A stretch of DNA of 64,000 nucleotides from Flaccisagitta enflata (GCA_965153355.1 OZ231126.1:72106001-72170000), one strand, 5' to 3'; counted from the first letter of the stretch, positions 11,753 through 23,645 are shown. The notes: generated by a model not told the origin, from the sequence alone. A program made the numbers and translations.

Positions 11753-11947
11753 GTAGGCTGTCAGACGGGTGAAAACAACTAAATGAAGGGGTGATTTTCG
11801 ACTGAGCATCGTTATTCCAGTTGGAAGAAGCGGTACCTAAATTTTTGGGTTACCAAGTAGCATCATAGAAACGGGGAAAGAAAAACATTTTCTTAGTCGA
11901 TTTTTTTCCTTAAGTTAATTAAAAGACATTTTTCCGCGTCGTCCCAG
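11753..11947. other. No gene seen
   Basis: Short unique spacer between a family A element and the ~425 bp tandem units; no ORF. Confidence 0.5.
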
Positions 11948-13235
11948 AGAATTTTGTTATTGGAAGCAACTAAACAATTTTGGTCCTTCTCATCACCATG
12001 GAAGCGTTGTCTGCTGTCCTCTGCTTGGACCGGAAAGGAGCATCTTTTTCAAATCAATTTATCTGAAGAATCTGGAAGAACGACAAGTTTCAAGAATACA
12101 GTTCATCACCTGATCAGGTCACATGTCAAGTTTTAAGTCATTGGGGCAATGCATTTAGTTCTCAAAATTCATGTAACATAAACAGAATACAACCAAAAGC
12201 TGATGTGAGTTTTTTTGTTCTTTCTCCCAATGAACAATGCTATCTTCAGCGAATATTTTTGTGTGAAAGTTTTGGTGGCTGCTGTACGTTTGTTAGTTAG
12301 CAACCACATCTAGTCACAGCACACTGTGGATTGACACTACAACCAGCGTGCATGTTAGCAAGATATTCACAGAATTTTGTTATTGGAAGCAACTAAACAA
12401 TTTTGGTCCTTCTCATCACCATGGAAGCGTTGTCTGCTGTCCTCTGCTTGGACCGGAAAGGAGCATCTTTTTCAAATCAATTTATCTGAAGAATCTTGAA
12501 GAACGACGATGTTTCAAGAATACAGTTCATCACCTGATCAGGTCACATGTCAAGTTTTAATTCACTGGGGCAATGCGTTTAGTCCTCAAAATTCATGTAA
12601 CATAAACAGAATACAACCAAAAGCTGATGTAAGTTTTTTCGTTCTTTCTCCCAATTAACAATGCTGTCATCAGCGAATATTTTTGTGTGAAAGTTTTGGT
12701 GGCTGCTGTACGTTTGTTAGTTAGCAACCACATCTAGTCACAGCACTCTGTGGATTGACACTACAACCGGCGTGCATGTTAGCCTTTGATATTCACAGAA
12801 TTTTGTTATTGGAAGCTACTAAACAATTTTTGGTCTTTCTCATCACTATGGAAGCGTTGTCTGCTGTCCTCTGCTTGGACTGGAAAGGAGCATTTTTTTC
12901 AAATCAATTCATCTGAAGAATCTGGTAGAACGACGATATTTCAAGAAAACAGTTCATCACCTGATCAGGTCACATGTCAAGTTTTAAGTCACTGGGGCAA
13001 TGCTTTTAGTCCTCAAAATTCTTCCAATTTTAGATCAAAATGTAACATAAACAGAATACAACCAAAAGCTGATGTGAGTTTTTTTGTTCTTTCTCCCAAT
13101 GAACACTGCTATCATCAGCGAACATTTTTGTGTGAAAGTTTTGGTGGCTGCTGTGCGTTTGTTAGTTAGCAACCGCACCTAGTCACAGCACTCTGTGGAT
13201 TGACACTACAATCTGCGTGCATGTGTTAGCCTTTG
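11948..13235 (+). repeat. Three tandem copies of a ~425 bp unit
   Basis: Units start at AGAATTTTGTTATTGG at 11948, 12371 and 12797 (periods 423 and 426) and share most positions, including TCACCTGATCAGGTCACATG. The third copy has an extra TTCCAATTTTAGATCAAAA near 13020. Each unit has a short ORF with the same start (about 60 codons) interrupted by stops, so I consider it non-coding. It may be a small satellite or a remnant of a gene-family exon. Confidence 0.9.
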
Positions 13236-13910
13236 ATCTTCATAACCGATCTTTGCCTTTTACCAATGAATGGTATTATATTCGTCATCAAATCCGCAAC
13301 ACACAAGAGTCAACTAACTACAGTTTCAGACAAAGAAGAAAGGAGAAAAAAAAAATAAAATCCAACACTATTCTTCCACATTTTCCAATTGCAATTCAGC
13401 GAAGGTGGCAAGACGACGAACAACCTCATTTTGAGTCTCACCATTTAGGCAGCTTGAATAAAATTTCTGCCACGCTTATGAAATATTTCAGTGATATTTG
13501 GAAAAGACAATTGTTGGCGTAGGTGCCTACATGGGTCAATTAAAATGCCGCTGCATCTAAATCGTTGCTAAGACCAGTGAATAATAGAAACAATTCGCTT
13601 ACTGGCAATTTCGCGCATACTGTCTTCAGATTTTCTTAAAGACGCTTGAATATTTTTCTCAACAAACTAAGAGATCGCGTAAACATGCATAAACCAAATG
13701 AAATTTTTTTTCTTTCTTATTAACAATGACACCAACTACAATCTGTCATCTTCTAAAATGATCATGAGGGTTGAATTATTTTGCATTATAGTTCTTTTAA
13801 AGTTTTAATGTCGAAAAAGCTACAAGGCCAGTATCATGAATTATGTCATTTCTTCCACTGGTGTCAATCGATATTTTTTCCCACTGTTCCATGGATAAGT
13901 CTTCGTTCCT
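13236..13910. other. No gene seen
   Basis: Unique AT-rich sequence. A 101-codon ORF at 13217-13522 overlaps the repeat end and has no recognisable feature. Confidence 0.45.
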
Positions 13911-14106
13911 TCATTGAGAAAAAGAGAGATAGAGAGAGCAAGAGCGCAAGAGCGAGAGCGAGAGAGCAAGAAAGCAAAAGAGCAAGAGAGCGTGAGAGTG
14001 AAAAAGCGTGAGAGCGAGAAAACATGAGAGCAAGAAGCGTGAGAGCTAGAGAGCGTGAGAGCGACAGAGCTTGAGAGCAAGAGAGTGTGAGAGCAAGAGA
14101 GCTAAA
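13911..14106 (+). repeat. GAGAGC-type satellite, left half of BEL insertion site
   Basis: Irregular GAGAGCGAGAGCAAGAGAGC words. The same composition resumes at 22197 on the far side of the BEL/Pao element, so this array was the insertion target. Confidence 0.85.
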
Positions 14107-14111
14107 ACGAG

Positions 14112-14620
14112 TATAAAAAACGCGATTAGCAATTTAAAGAAAAGAAACTGTATTTCTGTAAAAGCACTTTTGATAATTCATACTGTATTAAGAATTTGTC
14201 CTTCGTCAGTTTTCTCAACATATTCTTTCTCCCTTTTTAAAAGTCACATTCCTTTCTGACTGGTCAATTCTCATTTTCTCCTTTTCGTAAGAATCACGTT
14301 GCCTTCTCAGTTTTGGCGGCCTTCGTCTTTATTTCAATGCCGCCTAAGAATAACAATTGTTGCCGATAAAGAATGTAATCTTTCTTTTTGTAATAACTTT
14401 TTCTTTCTATTTTATGTTTTCTTGTTTAATTGAAATTTGGAATGATTCACTTACATTAAATCCTTCGTAAAGAAAAGAACTCTGGACTTTTATTTTCTCC
14501 CTTTCGTGGAAAAAAGGGAAATTGAATCTCTGCAATTCTCCGTCGATAAATTGTAGAAACAAAGACGCTTAATTCTGCAGTTTGGTTATAACTACAGATA
14601 GATACTTAAAAGAGATAAGA

Positions 14621-14704
<84 letters not shown>

Positions 14705-14895
14705 GAATCCCGCAACTCGACTACAATCACAATTCCCGATTGCTCCCGTTTGAAATTGATAACCTCAGCAAAATAAAAGGAGTGAAACTGATTTAAATCC
14801 TCGAAACTCAAATATCTTCAATCAGCTTTATCTTCTATTATTTTGTCATCCTATCAACAGCAGGTTCAATAAAACCAACCCCTCCAATTATTTTA
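14112..14895 (+). repeat. BEL/Pao 5' LTR (784 bp)
   Basis: It starts TATAAAAAACGCG directly after the ACGAG duplication and ends CCAATTATTTTA before the primer site. It carries a CT dinucleotide tract of about 80 bp (14622-14701) that is about 26 bp longer than in the 3' LTR. The TATAAA at its very start could serve as a promoter element, but that is inference. Confidence 0.9.
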
Positions 14896-14912
14896 TGGCG
14901 TCCCTTTATTAG
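14896..14912 (+). promoter_or_regulatory. Candidate primer-binding site TGGCGTCCCTTTATTAG
   Basis: It begins with TGG, the complement of a tRNA CCA end, immediately at the LTR boundary. The matching tRNA cannot be named without comparing host tRNA 3' ends. Confidence 0.6.
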
Positions 14913-15741
14913 ATCTTCCAACTTTTCATTCAATTTCAAGCAGGCCAGAATTGGATGTGAAAAATAGTCAGGCGGACTATTGTGATCACATAGGAACATA
15001 GTCAGGCGGACTATAGTGATTACATTGGAACAAGTGCACTTTACGAGTCACTTGCAGGAGAACGAGAACCATAGGTGTGCTTTACGAGCCACTTGGAAGA
15101 AGAAAAGGTACTTTGCGAGTACCCAAGGAGACAAAAAGTGTGCTTTACGAGCCACTTGGAAGAAGAAAAGGTACTTTGCGAGTACCCAAGGAGACAAAAA
15201 GTGTGCTTTACGAGCCACAAATTGGAAGTGGTGAATTTGGAAGTGGTGAATTAGAAAGTGGTGAATTTGGAAGTGGTGATTTTGGAAGTGGTGATATAGG
15301 AAGTGGTGAATTTGACCAATTTGAAATCTCACAAGAGTTGAGATTGACCAGTACGAAAATTCCTGGGGGAATCTGGTCTATATTAGTCAAAATTATTATC
15401 TCACAGGTGTTGAGATTGACCAGTTTGAAAATTCCTGGGGGAATCTGGTCTGAATATTGAGTCAATTGTATTGACCAGTTTTATCTCACAGGGGTTGAGA
15501 TAAAGAAATAAGCCAGGCAGGCTTAATTGGAAAAAAGGTCTTAAAGAATTGACCTATTTATATCTCACAGGGGTTGAGATAAAAAACAAGCCAGGCGGGC
15601 TTAATTGGAAGAAGGGTCTAAAGACCAATTTACATCTCACAGAGGTTGAGATTTATCAAAAATAATCCATAGTTGGATTTTTGATTGTAGAAGTTGATCT
15701 CAAAATTGTTTTAGCCATGGTTAACAGTAACTAGCGGTTAC
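14913..15741 (+). repeat. BEL/Pao leader with nested tandem repeats and repeated hairpins
   Basis: In order: GTCAGGCGGACTAT twice (about 14969 and 15002); a ~64 bp unit containing GTGCTTTACGAGCCACTTGG repeated about 2.5 times (15075-15222); a GGAAGTGGTGAATTT array (15225-15312); then five copies of ATCTCACAGGGGTTGAGAT-like inverted repeats near 15326, 15399, 15482, 15562 and 15634, with CCAGGC(A/G)GGCTTAATTGG between some. The ATCTCA/TGAGAT arms are kept while loops and linkers vary. Such structured leaders can act in packaging or translation, but this is inference. Confidence 0.8.
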
Positions 15742-18700
15742 ATGGACCTCATACAAGCTAAAACAAAGATTGCCGAATGGGAAAAAACTCTTTCTACAAT
15801 AGAAAGACAGAAATTGAACCTTTTGGTTAGTAAAAGGAAAGTAGCTCAGGAAATAGTTGATGAAAATACGAAAGATTTGGAATATCAATTACATAAAAAT
15901 CGTAACGAATGCGATGGATTAACGGCAACAGTAACTATTAGTCCTGCAATATCACTATTGTCAGCAAGCCTTGACACATTAAAGTCTTTCAGAGATAAAG
16001 AGTTAGAATTTGTCCCTGAATCACTCAGAGAAACTTATTCCAAAGTAATTGGTGATTACTCGACTGCTGCTATACGTGCACTTGCAGCAGGTAAAAAATT
16101 TGTAGAAAGAGCTTACCATCCAGAACTTTACTCTCCTAGTGAGGAAGAGAGGGGAGAGATCCAGTTATCTTCAACGGAAGATTCAAATTCTGAATCTGAA
16201 TCTAAATCTGAAGAGGAAGAGATCAACGATAACCCCCATTCAACCCCTACAAAGCCCGAAAATCTTCACAACATGGATGCTATCACAAATTGTGAATCCA
16301 AACTTCCTCAGGCACAGAAAGACCTGTTGGAAACGAAAAAATTGGAAAGAAGGTCAATTCGTGGCCGAATAACAAAAGCTACAAACAAATTGGATAAAGA
16401 TATAGCTGCTGGCGACAAATTTGCAGTCAAAATCACAAAAACAAGCTTACTGAAAACCCTCGAAGATTCCGAGAAAAAGGATGATGAAATTTGGGCGTTC
16501 TATGATGATGCAGCTATGGCAGAGGATATGAGCCTTGGTGAAGGCTGGACTGAAAAAGTAACCTCTGCCTTAACAGAGGTAGAACGATTTCTTGATTCAA
16601 TGACACCAGCTGTCATTCACCCCTCTGTTGCTCCAACCCCTACTACAGCTACATCCCATCATGCAAAAACACCCAAAATAGAGATCCCAAAGTTTTATGG
16701 GAAATCTCCAGCTGAGTACCAAGCATTTTGGAACTCATTTGAATCTCTCATTGACAAGCGCACTGATTTGGCAAATGTGGAAAAACTCCTTTACTTAAAA
16801 GATGCTTGTGTTGGTGAAGCCAAGAAACTGGCAGATGGGTACAACATAACCGATGTCAACTATGACCATTTCAAAAAATTTCTCAAAGAAATGTTTGGAA
16901 AACCCAGATTGGTTCAACAGTCACATGTCAGAAACATTTTGAACCTCAAACCCTTTGATACCGACTGCATCAAGCCATTCCTTACAACCTTGGAAACCTC
17001 AATGAGATGTCTGGCTGAGTATGGCATAGACATGGACAATGGGTCTTGGATAATAGTACCCTTTGTTGAGGAACTCATGTCAAAGGAAATTTTGCAAAAA
17101 TGGCGCGAGGAGATCAATGATGATGATTCATTTTCAACAAAAAAGCTGCTGGACTTTTTGCATGAAAAGCTGCAATGTTATGGCACAGCATCTGAACAAA
17201 AAATTGATGCAAAAAACAAAGACACACGGGCAAAGACTACATTGATGCTCACTACTGCGAGTAGAGAGGTGACATGCTTCTGTTGTGACAAGGATCACAG
17301 AATTTTCAATTGCGAGAAATTCAAAAAACTTTCACCAAAAGAAAGGTCCGATTTCATCTTCAAAAAGAAGCATTGTCAAAAATGTTTGATGCCAATCACC
17401 AAAGATCATTTCCCAAAGACTTGTAAGTCACCAATCAAGTGCAGAGTGTGCCAAAAACCTCACCACACACTCCTGCACTGGGGAAAACCACCCATGAGTG
17501 ATGATGCAAAGACTGCATCTCCAACATCAACATTTACTGTTTCATCAACAACAGTCTCCAAACCTGAGTCATTGCCAGCCGTGAAATCTTGCTGTAATTC
17601 ACTTCATCATGCGCCTCAAAAGAAAGAGGGACTGACAGTTTTGAAAAACTTCAAAGCTGTTCCAAAAGAAAGACCAAATTTGACAATTCGGTCGGTCATT
17701 GATGATGGTTCTCAGACCACATGGATTTTGCAAAAAACTGCAAAAATGTTGAAATTGCCTGTGATAAGGCGAGTGCTGCTTGCTGTTGCAACAGCATTTT
17801 CAGGTGAACACCGTGCACCTCAACTTTACGATGTGGTCAAGATCAGTCTTTGCACCAAAGATAACCGTTACTGTGAGATGGAAGCGGTAGTCTCTCCATC
17901 AGAGAAGCTCACAGTTGATATGGATGCAATCAGACTTGATCCTTGCACAGAATATCCTCATTTGGCGGACATTCAGTTTGCAGATGATTATCCACGTGAT
18001 GCAACTGAAGTTGAGTTTCTAATTGGCAATGAATATGCTGATCACATACAGACTGGAAACAAGAGAGTTGGTAACCCAGGAGAGCCATGTGCAATCCAAA
18101 CTTTGTTTGGTTGGGTCTTATCAGGTAGTATAAGACAAAATGCCTCACACTTTACATCAACAAACCTGACACAGGTTGTGGCATTGGAAAATGTCTTGGA
18201 GAAATTTTGGAAATTGGAAGAATGCCCGAATCCAAACTCCAAAATCAAAAATCTTGTTGATGAAAAGGTACATGAAGAGTTCAAGAAGACCATCACTTAT
18301 GATGATGTGAACCAGCAGTACATGGTCAAAATTCCTTACAAGGAAGAGGTGAAAAAGTTGTCGGACAACTTTGTACCAACAAGAGCTCTATATTGGAAAC
18401 AGCAAGCCATCCTGAAGAATGACCCAGAAAAAAGAGCTACTGTTCAAAAGATTTTTGATGAACAGTTTGATCTTGGTGTTCTAGAACTGGTCTCTAATGC
18501 TGACACTCCAGCTGGAGGTGTCCACTACCTACCATGGCACTTGGTGCTTAGGCCAGGCCATCCAACAACACCCGTGAGGATTGTGAAAAATGCCTCATTC
18601 AAGGGTAAATTTGGCATTTCCCTGAATAGCGCTCAACTTGTTGGGCCAAATCTATTGCCAGATATCGTTGGATCAATTCTACGCTTTCGTTCACGAAAAA

Positions 18701-21324
18701 TTGCATTTGTGTCTGATGTCAAAAAGATGTTTTGGCAGATAAAGATACCAGTTGAACAACAAGACCTTCATCAAATCATCACACCCAAGGGGATAGCTCG
18801 CCAGACTAGTGTCATGTTTGGTGAATCTTCCTCTCCATTCCTGTCCATGGCAACTTGTGAATACCACGCTCAGCGTGAGGACATCCAACAAAAATTCCCA
18901 AAAGCTTGTGAATTTGTCGAAAACGAGCTCTACATGGACGATGTGCCTGGAGGATGCGATTCAGTTGATGATGGTGTTGATATTCTCACTCAAATCAAAG
19001 GCTTTTTTGGGTCTATACACATGAGAGTGCACAAAATCAACAGCAACAACAAAGAGTTGTTGAGCGTGATTGAGGGGACTGATGATAGTGAAGAAGCTGC
19101 AGTTCTTGGCTTGCAGTGGCACACAAATCATGACTCTCTCCGCGTCCCCAACAAAGAGTGGGACAAAACTCCAACCACCAAAAGGGAATTTTTGCAAAAA
19201 ATCGCCTCCTTCTGGGACCCTATTGGTGGCAGGAGCCCTCTTATCTGCAAAGGGAAGATGATAATGCAGAAGATATGGCAACTAGGTTCTGATTGGGACC
19301 AGCTTCTATCTGATGAATTGAAGCGTGAAGTGGAAGAATTCAGAAAAGCAACTGTTGTTGACTTTGAAATTCCTCGGTTTTTTGGCAACCCTACTGTTCT
19401 TCACATCTTTGTAGATGCCAGTGAATCAGCATATGCCGCTGTTGCATATGCATTTTCTGAGAGAGGCTCTTGCTTTCTCATGTCCAAGACAAGAGTAAAG
19501 CCCATCAAAGTTGTCTCACTCCCCCGCATGGAGTTGCTGGGAGCAGTGTTAGGCTCACGCTTACTTGCCTTTCTCCACGAGGAAGTTTTCAAATCTGGGA
19601 TTGAGACTTTCTTGTGGACAGATTCCACTATTGCGCTTGGGTGGATCGAATCTTCTTCAGCACGCTACAAACCCTTCGTTGGGAACAGGATTTGCGAAAT
19701 CCAACGAACATGCGGCAGTCATGGCGTTAAATGCATGTGGGTACCCGGAGACGATAACCCAGCAGATATCCCATCCAGGGGAATTTGGCCTTTGGATGAA
19801 ACACAATCCAAGCTCTGGATTGAGGGCCCTGAATTCATCAGAACAGGTGATTGGCCGAATCAGCCTGTAATGGAAAAGCCAAATATTGAACAAAGGAAAG
19901 TGGCTGTCAATATCACACAGGTTCGTGAACCTGTCATCAGTTTGGAACGTTACAGCTCTTTGGAAAAGCTGGTGCGGATCATGATGTACGTGATTCGCTT
20001 TTGTAGCCCTTTGGGGGCGAGGGCGAATAACTCGATTGCTCAACAGCGGAAAAGGGCATTAGCAAAGCTCATCAGCCAAGAGCAAAAAACTTTTTTCTCT
20101 GAAGAATATGAATGCCTTCAGAAAAATCGTGCCATTCCACGAAACTCTCGATTGATCCAATTCAATCCAATCTTGGAAGACGGTTTGATCAAAATGAGTG
20201 GAAGAGTGAACAAAAACATCATTATTCTTCCAAACAAATCCCATCTCACCCGACTTTTCATCAGAGATGTTCACATCTCAAATCTTCATACGGGATCAAA
20301 CCAGACGTTGGCAATTTTGCGTCAAAAATATTGGGTCATCAAAGGAATGACAACCGTGAAGGCCGAAACACAATCTTGCATAACATGCAAACGGATCAAC
20401 AAACCAATGTGTCAACAAATGATGGCTGATTTACCAGATTTCAGGAAAACGGCGTTGCCACCTTTCTCTCATGTCGGACTGGATTACGCTGGACCTCTTC
20501 TCATCAAACCAAGGAGAGATTCAACTTCTCAAGCGGAGAAGCGTTGGATTTGCCTCTTTACTTGTGCATCAACCCGTGGTGTACATTTGGAGATTGTGAA
20601 TGATCAGTCCACTGAAGAATTTTTGATGGCATTCACGCGTTTTTCCTCTCGACGAGGAAAACCTCTCAACATCTACAGCGATAATGCTTCAACGTTCAAA
20701 AAGGCGGCGAAGGAATTGCCAGACGTGATTTGGCAATTCAATCCACCAGCTGCTCCTTGGTGGGGAGGCTTCTGGGAACGCCTTGTGAGAAGCATCAAAA
20801 CTCCGATGAAGAAAGTTTTAGGACAATCTCTCATCACCGACAAGGAACTTGCGACGCTCATCATTCGAATTGAAGAGCAAATCAACTCCCGTCCACTTAC
20901 ACCGATAGTGGATGACCTGGATCAAGTTCCACTTACTCCTGCTGAGATGCTTATCGGCAGACCTCTTCAACAACCGACGGACCCATGGCCGGACATTCCT
21001 CCGTCCAAAACAGCATTCTCTGCGAGACTGAAGTATCTCAAAAGTCTTCAGGAGAATTGGACGAAACGATGGGTAAATGAGTACGTACCCACGCTTCAAC
21101 CACGTCAAAAGTGGCATCAAGGATCGAAAAACATCACTCCTGGATCTCTCATTCTTCTCAAGAAGGAAAATCTCAAACGTCATCTTTGGCCCTTAGCTAG
21201 GGTTAAGGAAACTCATGTAGGTCGTGATGGACATGTTCGTTCTGTCACACTTCAAGATAACAAAGGAAAAACAATCAAGAGACCAATACAAAATTTGGTC
21301 TTACTCGAAGGATGTGAAGATTAA
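15742..21324 (+). CDS. BEL/Pao Gag-Pol polyprotein, 1860 aa, intact
   Basis: A single frame carries all domains in BEL/Pao order. Residues 1-300 are Gag-like and helical. About 309-460 resemble the DUF1759 Gag domain. Zinc knuckle CX2CX3HX4C lies at C512-C524, with a second Cys/His group from C567. The aspartic protease (A17 type) is near 650, with D654-D655-G656-S657 where D-S/T-G is usual. The reverse transcriptase has D992 and Y1064-M-D-D1067. RNase H has D1225, E1264 and D1294. The integrase zinc site is H1511, H1516, C1546 and C1549, and the catalytic triad is D1581, D1647 and E1679 with 31 residues between the last two. The C-terminal domain at about 1788-1858 resembles DUF5641. The ATG at 15742 follows TAACTAGCGGTTAC and opens the frame after the leader. 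The protein makes and integrates element DNA. There is no internal stop or frameshift. Confidence 0.96.
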   Translation: MDLIQAKTKIAEWEKTLSTIERQKLNLLVSKRKVAQEIVDENTKDLEYQLHKNRNECDGLTATVTISPAISLLSASLDTLKSFRDKELEFVPESLRETYSKVIGDYSTAAIRALAAGKKFVERAYHPELYSPSEEERGEIQLSSTEDSNSESESKSEEEEINDNPHSTPTKPENLHNMDAITNCESKLPQAQKDLLETKKLERRSIRGRITKATNKLDKDIAAGDKFAVKITKTSLLKTLEDSEKKDDEIWAFYDDAAMAEDMSLGEGWTEKVTSALTEVERFLDSMTPAVIHPSVAPTPTTATSHHAKTPKIEIPKFYGKSPAEYQAFWNSFESLIDKRTDLANVEKLLYLKDACVGEAKKLADGYNITDVNYDHFKKFLKEMFGKPRLVQQSHVRNILNLKPFDTDCIKPFLTTLETSMRCLAEYGIDMDNGSWIIVPFVEELMSKEILQKWREEINDDDSFSTKKLLDFLHEKLQCYGTASEQKIDAKNKDTRAKTTLMLTTASREVTCFCCDKDHRIFNCEKFKKLSPKERSDFIFKKKHCQKCLMPITKDHFPKTCKSPIKCRVCQKPHHTLLHWGKPPMSDDAKTASPTSTFTVSSTTVSKPESLPAVKSCCNSLHHAPQKKEGLTVLKNFKAVPKERPNLTIRSVIDDGSQTTWILQKTAKMLKLPVIRRVLLAVATAFSGEHRAPQLYDVVKISLCTKDNRYCEMEAVVSPSEKLTVDMDAIRLDPCTEYPHLADIQFADDYPRDATEVEFLIGNEYADHIQTGNKRVGNPGEPCAIQTLFGWVLSGSIRQNASHFTSTNLTQVVALENVLEKFWKLEECPNPNSKIKNLVDEKVHEEFKKTITYDDVNQQYMVKIPYKEEVKKLSDNFVPTRALYWKQQAILKNDPEKRATVQKIFDEQFDLGVLELVSNADTPAGGVHYLPWHLVLRPGHPTTPVRIVKNASFKGKFGISLNSAQLVGPNLLPDIVGSILRFRSRKIAFVSDVKKMFWQIKIPVEQQDLHQIITPKGIARQTSVMFGESSSPFLSMATCEYHAQREDIQQKFPKACEFVENELYMDDVPGGCDSVDDGVDILTQIKGFFGSIHMRVHKINSNNKELLSVIEGTDDSEEAAVLGLQWHTNHDSLRVPNKEWDKTPTTKREFLQKIASFWDPIGGRSPLICKGKMIMQKIWQLGSDWDQLLSDELKREVEEFRKATVVDFEIPRFFGNPTVLHIFVDASESAYAAVAYAFSERGSCFLMSKTRVKPIKVVSLPRMELLGAVLGSRLLAFLHEEVFKSGIETFLWTDSTIALGWIESSSARYKPFVGNRICEIQRTCGSHGVKCMWVPGDDNPADIPSRGIWPLDETQSKLWIEGPEFIRTGDWPNQPVMEKPNIEQRKVAVNITQVREPVISLERYSSLEKLVRIMMYVIRFCSPLGARANNSIAQQRKRALAKLISQEQKTFFSEEYECLQKNRAIPRNSRLIQFNPILEDGLIKMSGRVNKNIIILPNKSHLTRLFIRDVHISNLHTGSNQTLAILRQKYWVIKGMTTVKAETQSCITCKRINKPMCQQMMADLPDFRKTALPPFSHVGLDYAGPLLIKPRRDSTSQAEKRWICLFTCASTRGVHLEIVNDQSTEEFLMAFTRFSSRRGKPLNIYSDNASTFKKAAKELPDVIWQFNPPAAPWWGGFWERLVRSIKTPMKKVLGQSLITDKELATLIIRIEEQINSRPLTPIVDDLDQVPLTPAEMLIGRPLQQPTDPWPDIPPSKTAFSARLKYLKSLQENWTKRWVNEYVPTLQPRQKWHQGSKNITPGSLILLKKENLKRHLWPLARVKETHVGRDGHVRSVTLQDNKGKTIKRPIQNLVLLEGCED

Positions 21325-21433
21325 CTGTGATGTCTAACTTTTGTTTTTAGATCAACGTCAATCATTATTGAATCAATTGTTGTATTTTTGTATCTTTTTT
21401 GAAAAAACCTCAAATCGGTTTTTTGGGGCCGAA
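21325..21433 (+). other. BEL/Pao 3' untranslated stretch
   Basis: 109 bases between the stop and the 3' LTR. A clean polypurine tract is not obvious; the bases before the LTR are TTTTTTGGGGCCGAA. No env-like ORF. Confidence 0.7.
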
Positions 21434-21942
21434 TATAAAAAACGCGATTAGCAATTTAAAGAAAAGAAACTGTATTTCTGTAAAAGCACTTTTGATAATT
21501 CATACTGTATTAAGAATTTGTCCTTCGTCAGTTTTCTCAACATATTCTTTCTCCCTTTTTAAAAGTCAAATTCCTTTCTGACTGGTCAATTCTCATTTTC
21601 TCCTTTTCGTAAGAATCACGTTGCCTTCTCAGTTTTGGCGGCCTTCGTCTTTATTTCAATGCCGCCTAAGAATAACAATTGTTGCCGATAAAGAATGTAA
21701 TCTTTCTTTTTGTAATAACTTTTTCTTTCTATTTTATGTTTTCTTGTTTAATTGAAATTTGGAATGATTCACTTACATTAAATCCTTCGTAAAGAAAAGA
21801 ACTCTGGACTTTTATTTTCTCCCTTTCGTGGAAAAAAGGGAAATTGAATCTCTGCAATTCTCCGTCGATAAATTGTAGAAACAAAGACGCTTAATTCTGC
21901 AGTTTGGTTATAACTACAGATAGATACTTAAAAGAGATAAGA

Positions 21943-22000
<58 letters not shown>

Positions 22001-22191
22001 GAATCCCGCAACTCGACTACAATCACAATTCCCGATTGCTCCCGTTTGAAATTGATAACCTCAGCAAAATAAAAGGAGTGAAACTGATTTAAATCCTCAA
22101 AACTCAAATATCTTCAATCAGCTTTATCTTCTATTATTTTGTCATCCTATCAACAGCAGGTTCAATAAAACCAACCCCTCCAATTATTTTA
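21434..22191 (+). repeat. BEL/Pao 3' LTR (758 bp)
   Basis: Same start and end as the 5' LTR; differences seen are the shorter CT tract (21943-21998) and scattered single-base changes such as CACATTCC/CAAATTCC and CTCGAAAC/CTCAAAAC. Followed by the ACGAG duplication. Confidence 0.92.
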
Positions 22192-22196
22192 ACGAG

Positions 22197-22310
22197 AGAG
22201 CAAGAGCGAAAGCAAGAGAGCGAGAAAGCGAGAGAGCGAGAGCGAGATTGAGAGAGGGCCAGAGCGCAAGAGAGAGGGCCAGAGAGCGAGAGCGAGAGAG
22301 CGCACCACTT
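22197..22310 (+). repeat. GAGAGC-type satellite, right half of BEL insertion site
   Basis: Continuation of the array at 13911-14106, with GAGAGGGCCAGAGCGCAAG variants. Confidence 0.85.
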
Positions 22311-23250
<940 letters not shown>

Positions 23251-23645
23251 ATGTTTCAAAATTCGAAACATTTTAAGAACATGAAAGAAATTTTACAAAG
23301 AAAGATTCTTAAAACACTTTAAGCCTGTGATTCAAATGAATGTAAGAACTCTTTGAAGGCAGAAATGCATTTGTATTTTTAGCTGTATCTAAAACAGGCT
23401 CTTTGGACGAGAAAATGTGTAGAAAGCGAGAGCAAGAGAAAGTATTGAAAGCTTGATGGGGATTGGTACTCTCAGGGACGTGAATGAGAAATAGATCCTC
23501 GATAAAATATTAAAAAAAAACGCGGAAGTTAGACTCTGAGTGAATTCTGAAGAAATGGCAGTTGCTTCCGTTGAGAATTTAGACATTGAGATTGAGGGCA
23601 TCATACTAATGGAATTGAGAAACAAGCCACTGGCATTCCCATAAG
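23251..23645. other. No gene seen
   Basis: Ordinary AT-rich sequence without an ORF of note. Confidence 0.45.

Larger units (their letters stand above)
14112..22191 (+). mobile_element. Complete BEL/Pao LTR retrotransposon
   Basis: The 8.1 kb element has two LTRs that differ mainly in CT-tract length plus a few substitutions. ACGAG is duplicated at 14107-14111 and 22192-22196, the usual short target duplication for this superfamily. A TGG-type primer site abuts the 5' LTR. One uninterrupted Gag-Pol frame is present (15742-21324) with no envelope-like ORF after it. The flanks rejoin into a GAGAGC satellite. All catalytic residues I can check are present except an unusual protease motif. The LTRs do not begin TG and end CA, which is atypical. 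This is likely a young and potentially autonomous copy. Confidence 0.93.

Noticed and set aside
14569-14811. Ser-Leu or Arg-Glu repeat ORFs in the BEL/Pao LTR
   Set aside because: CT-tract artefact inside the LTR.
21325-21433. Envelope gene after BEL/Pao pol
   Set aside because: Only 109 bases separate the stop from the LTR; no ORF.
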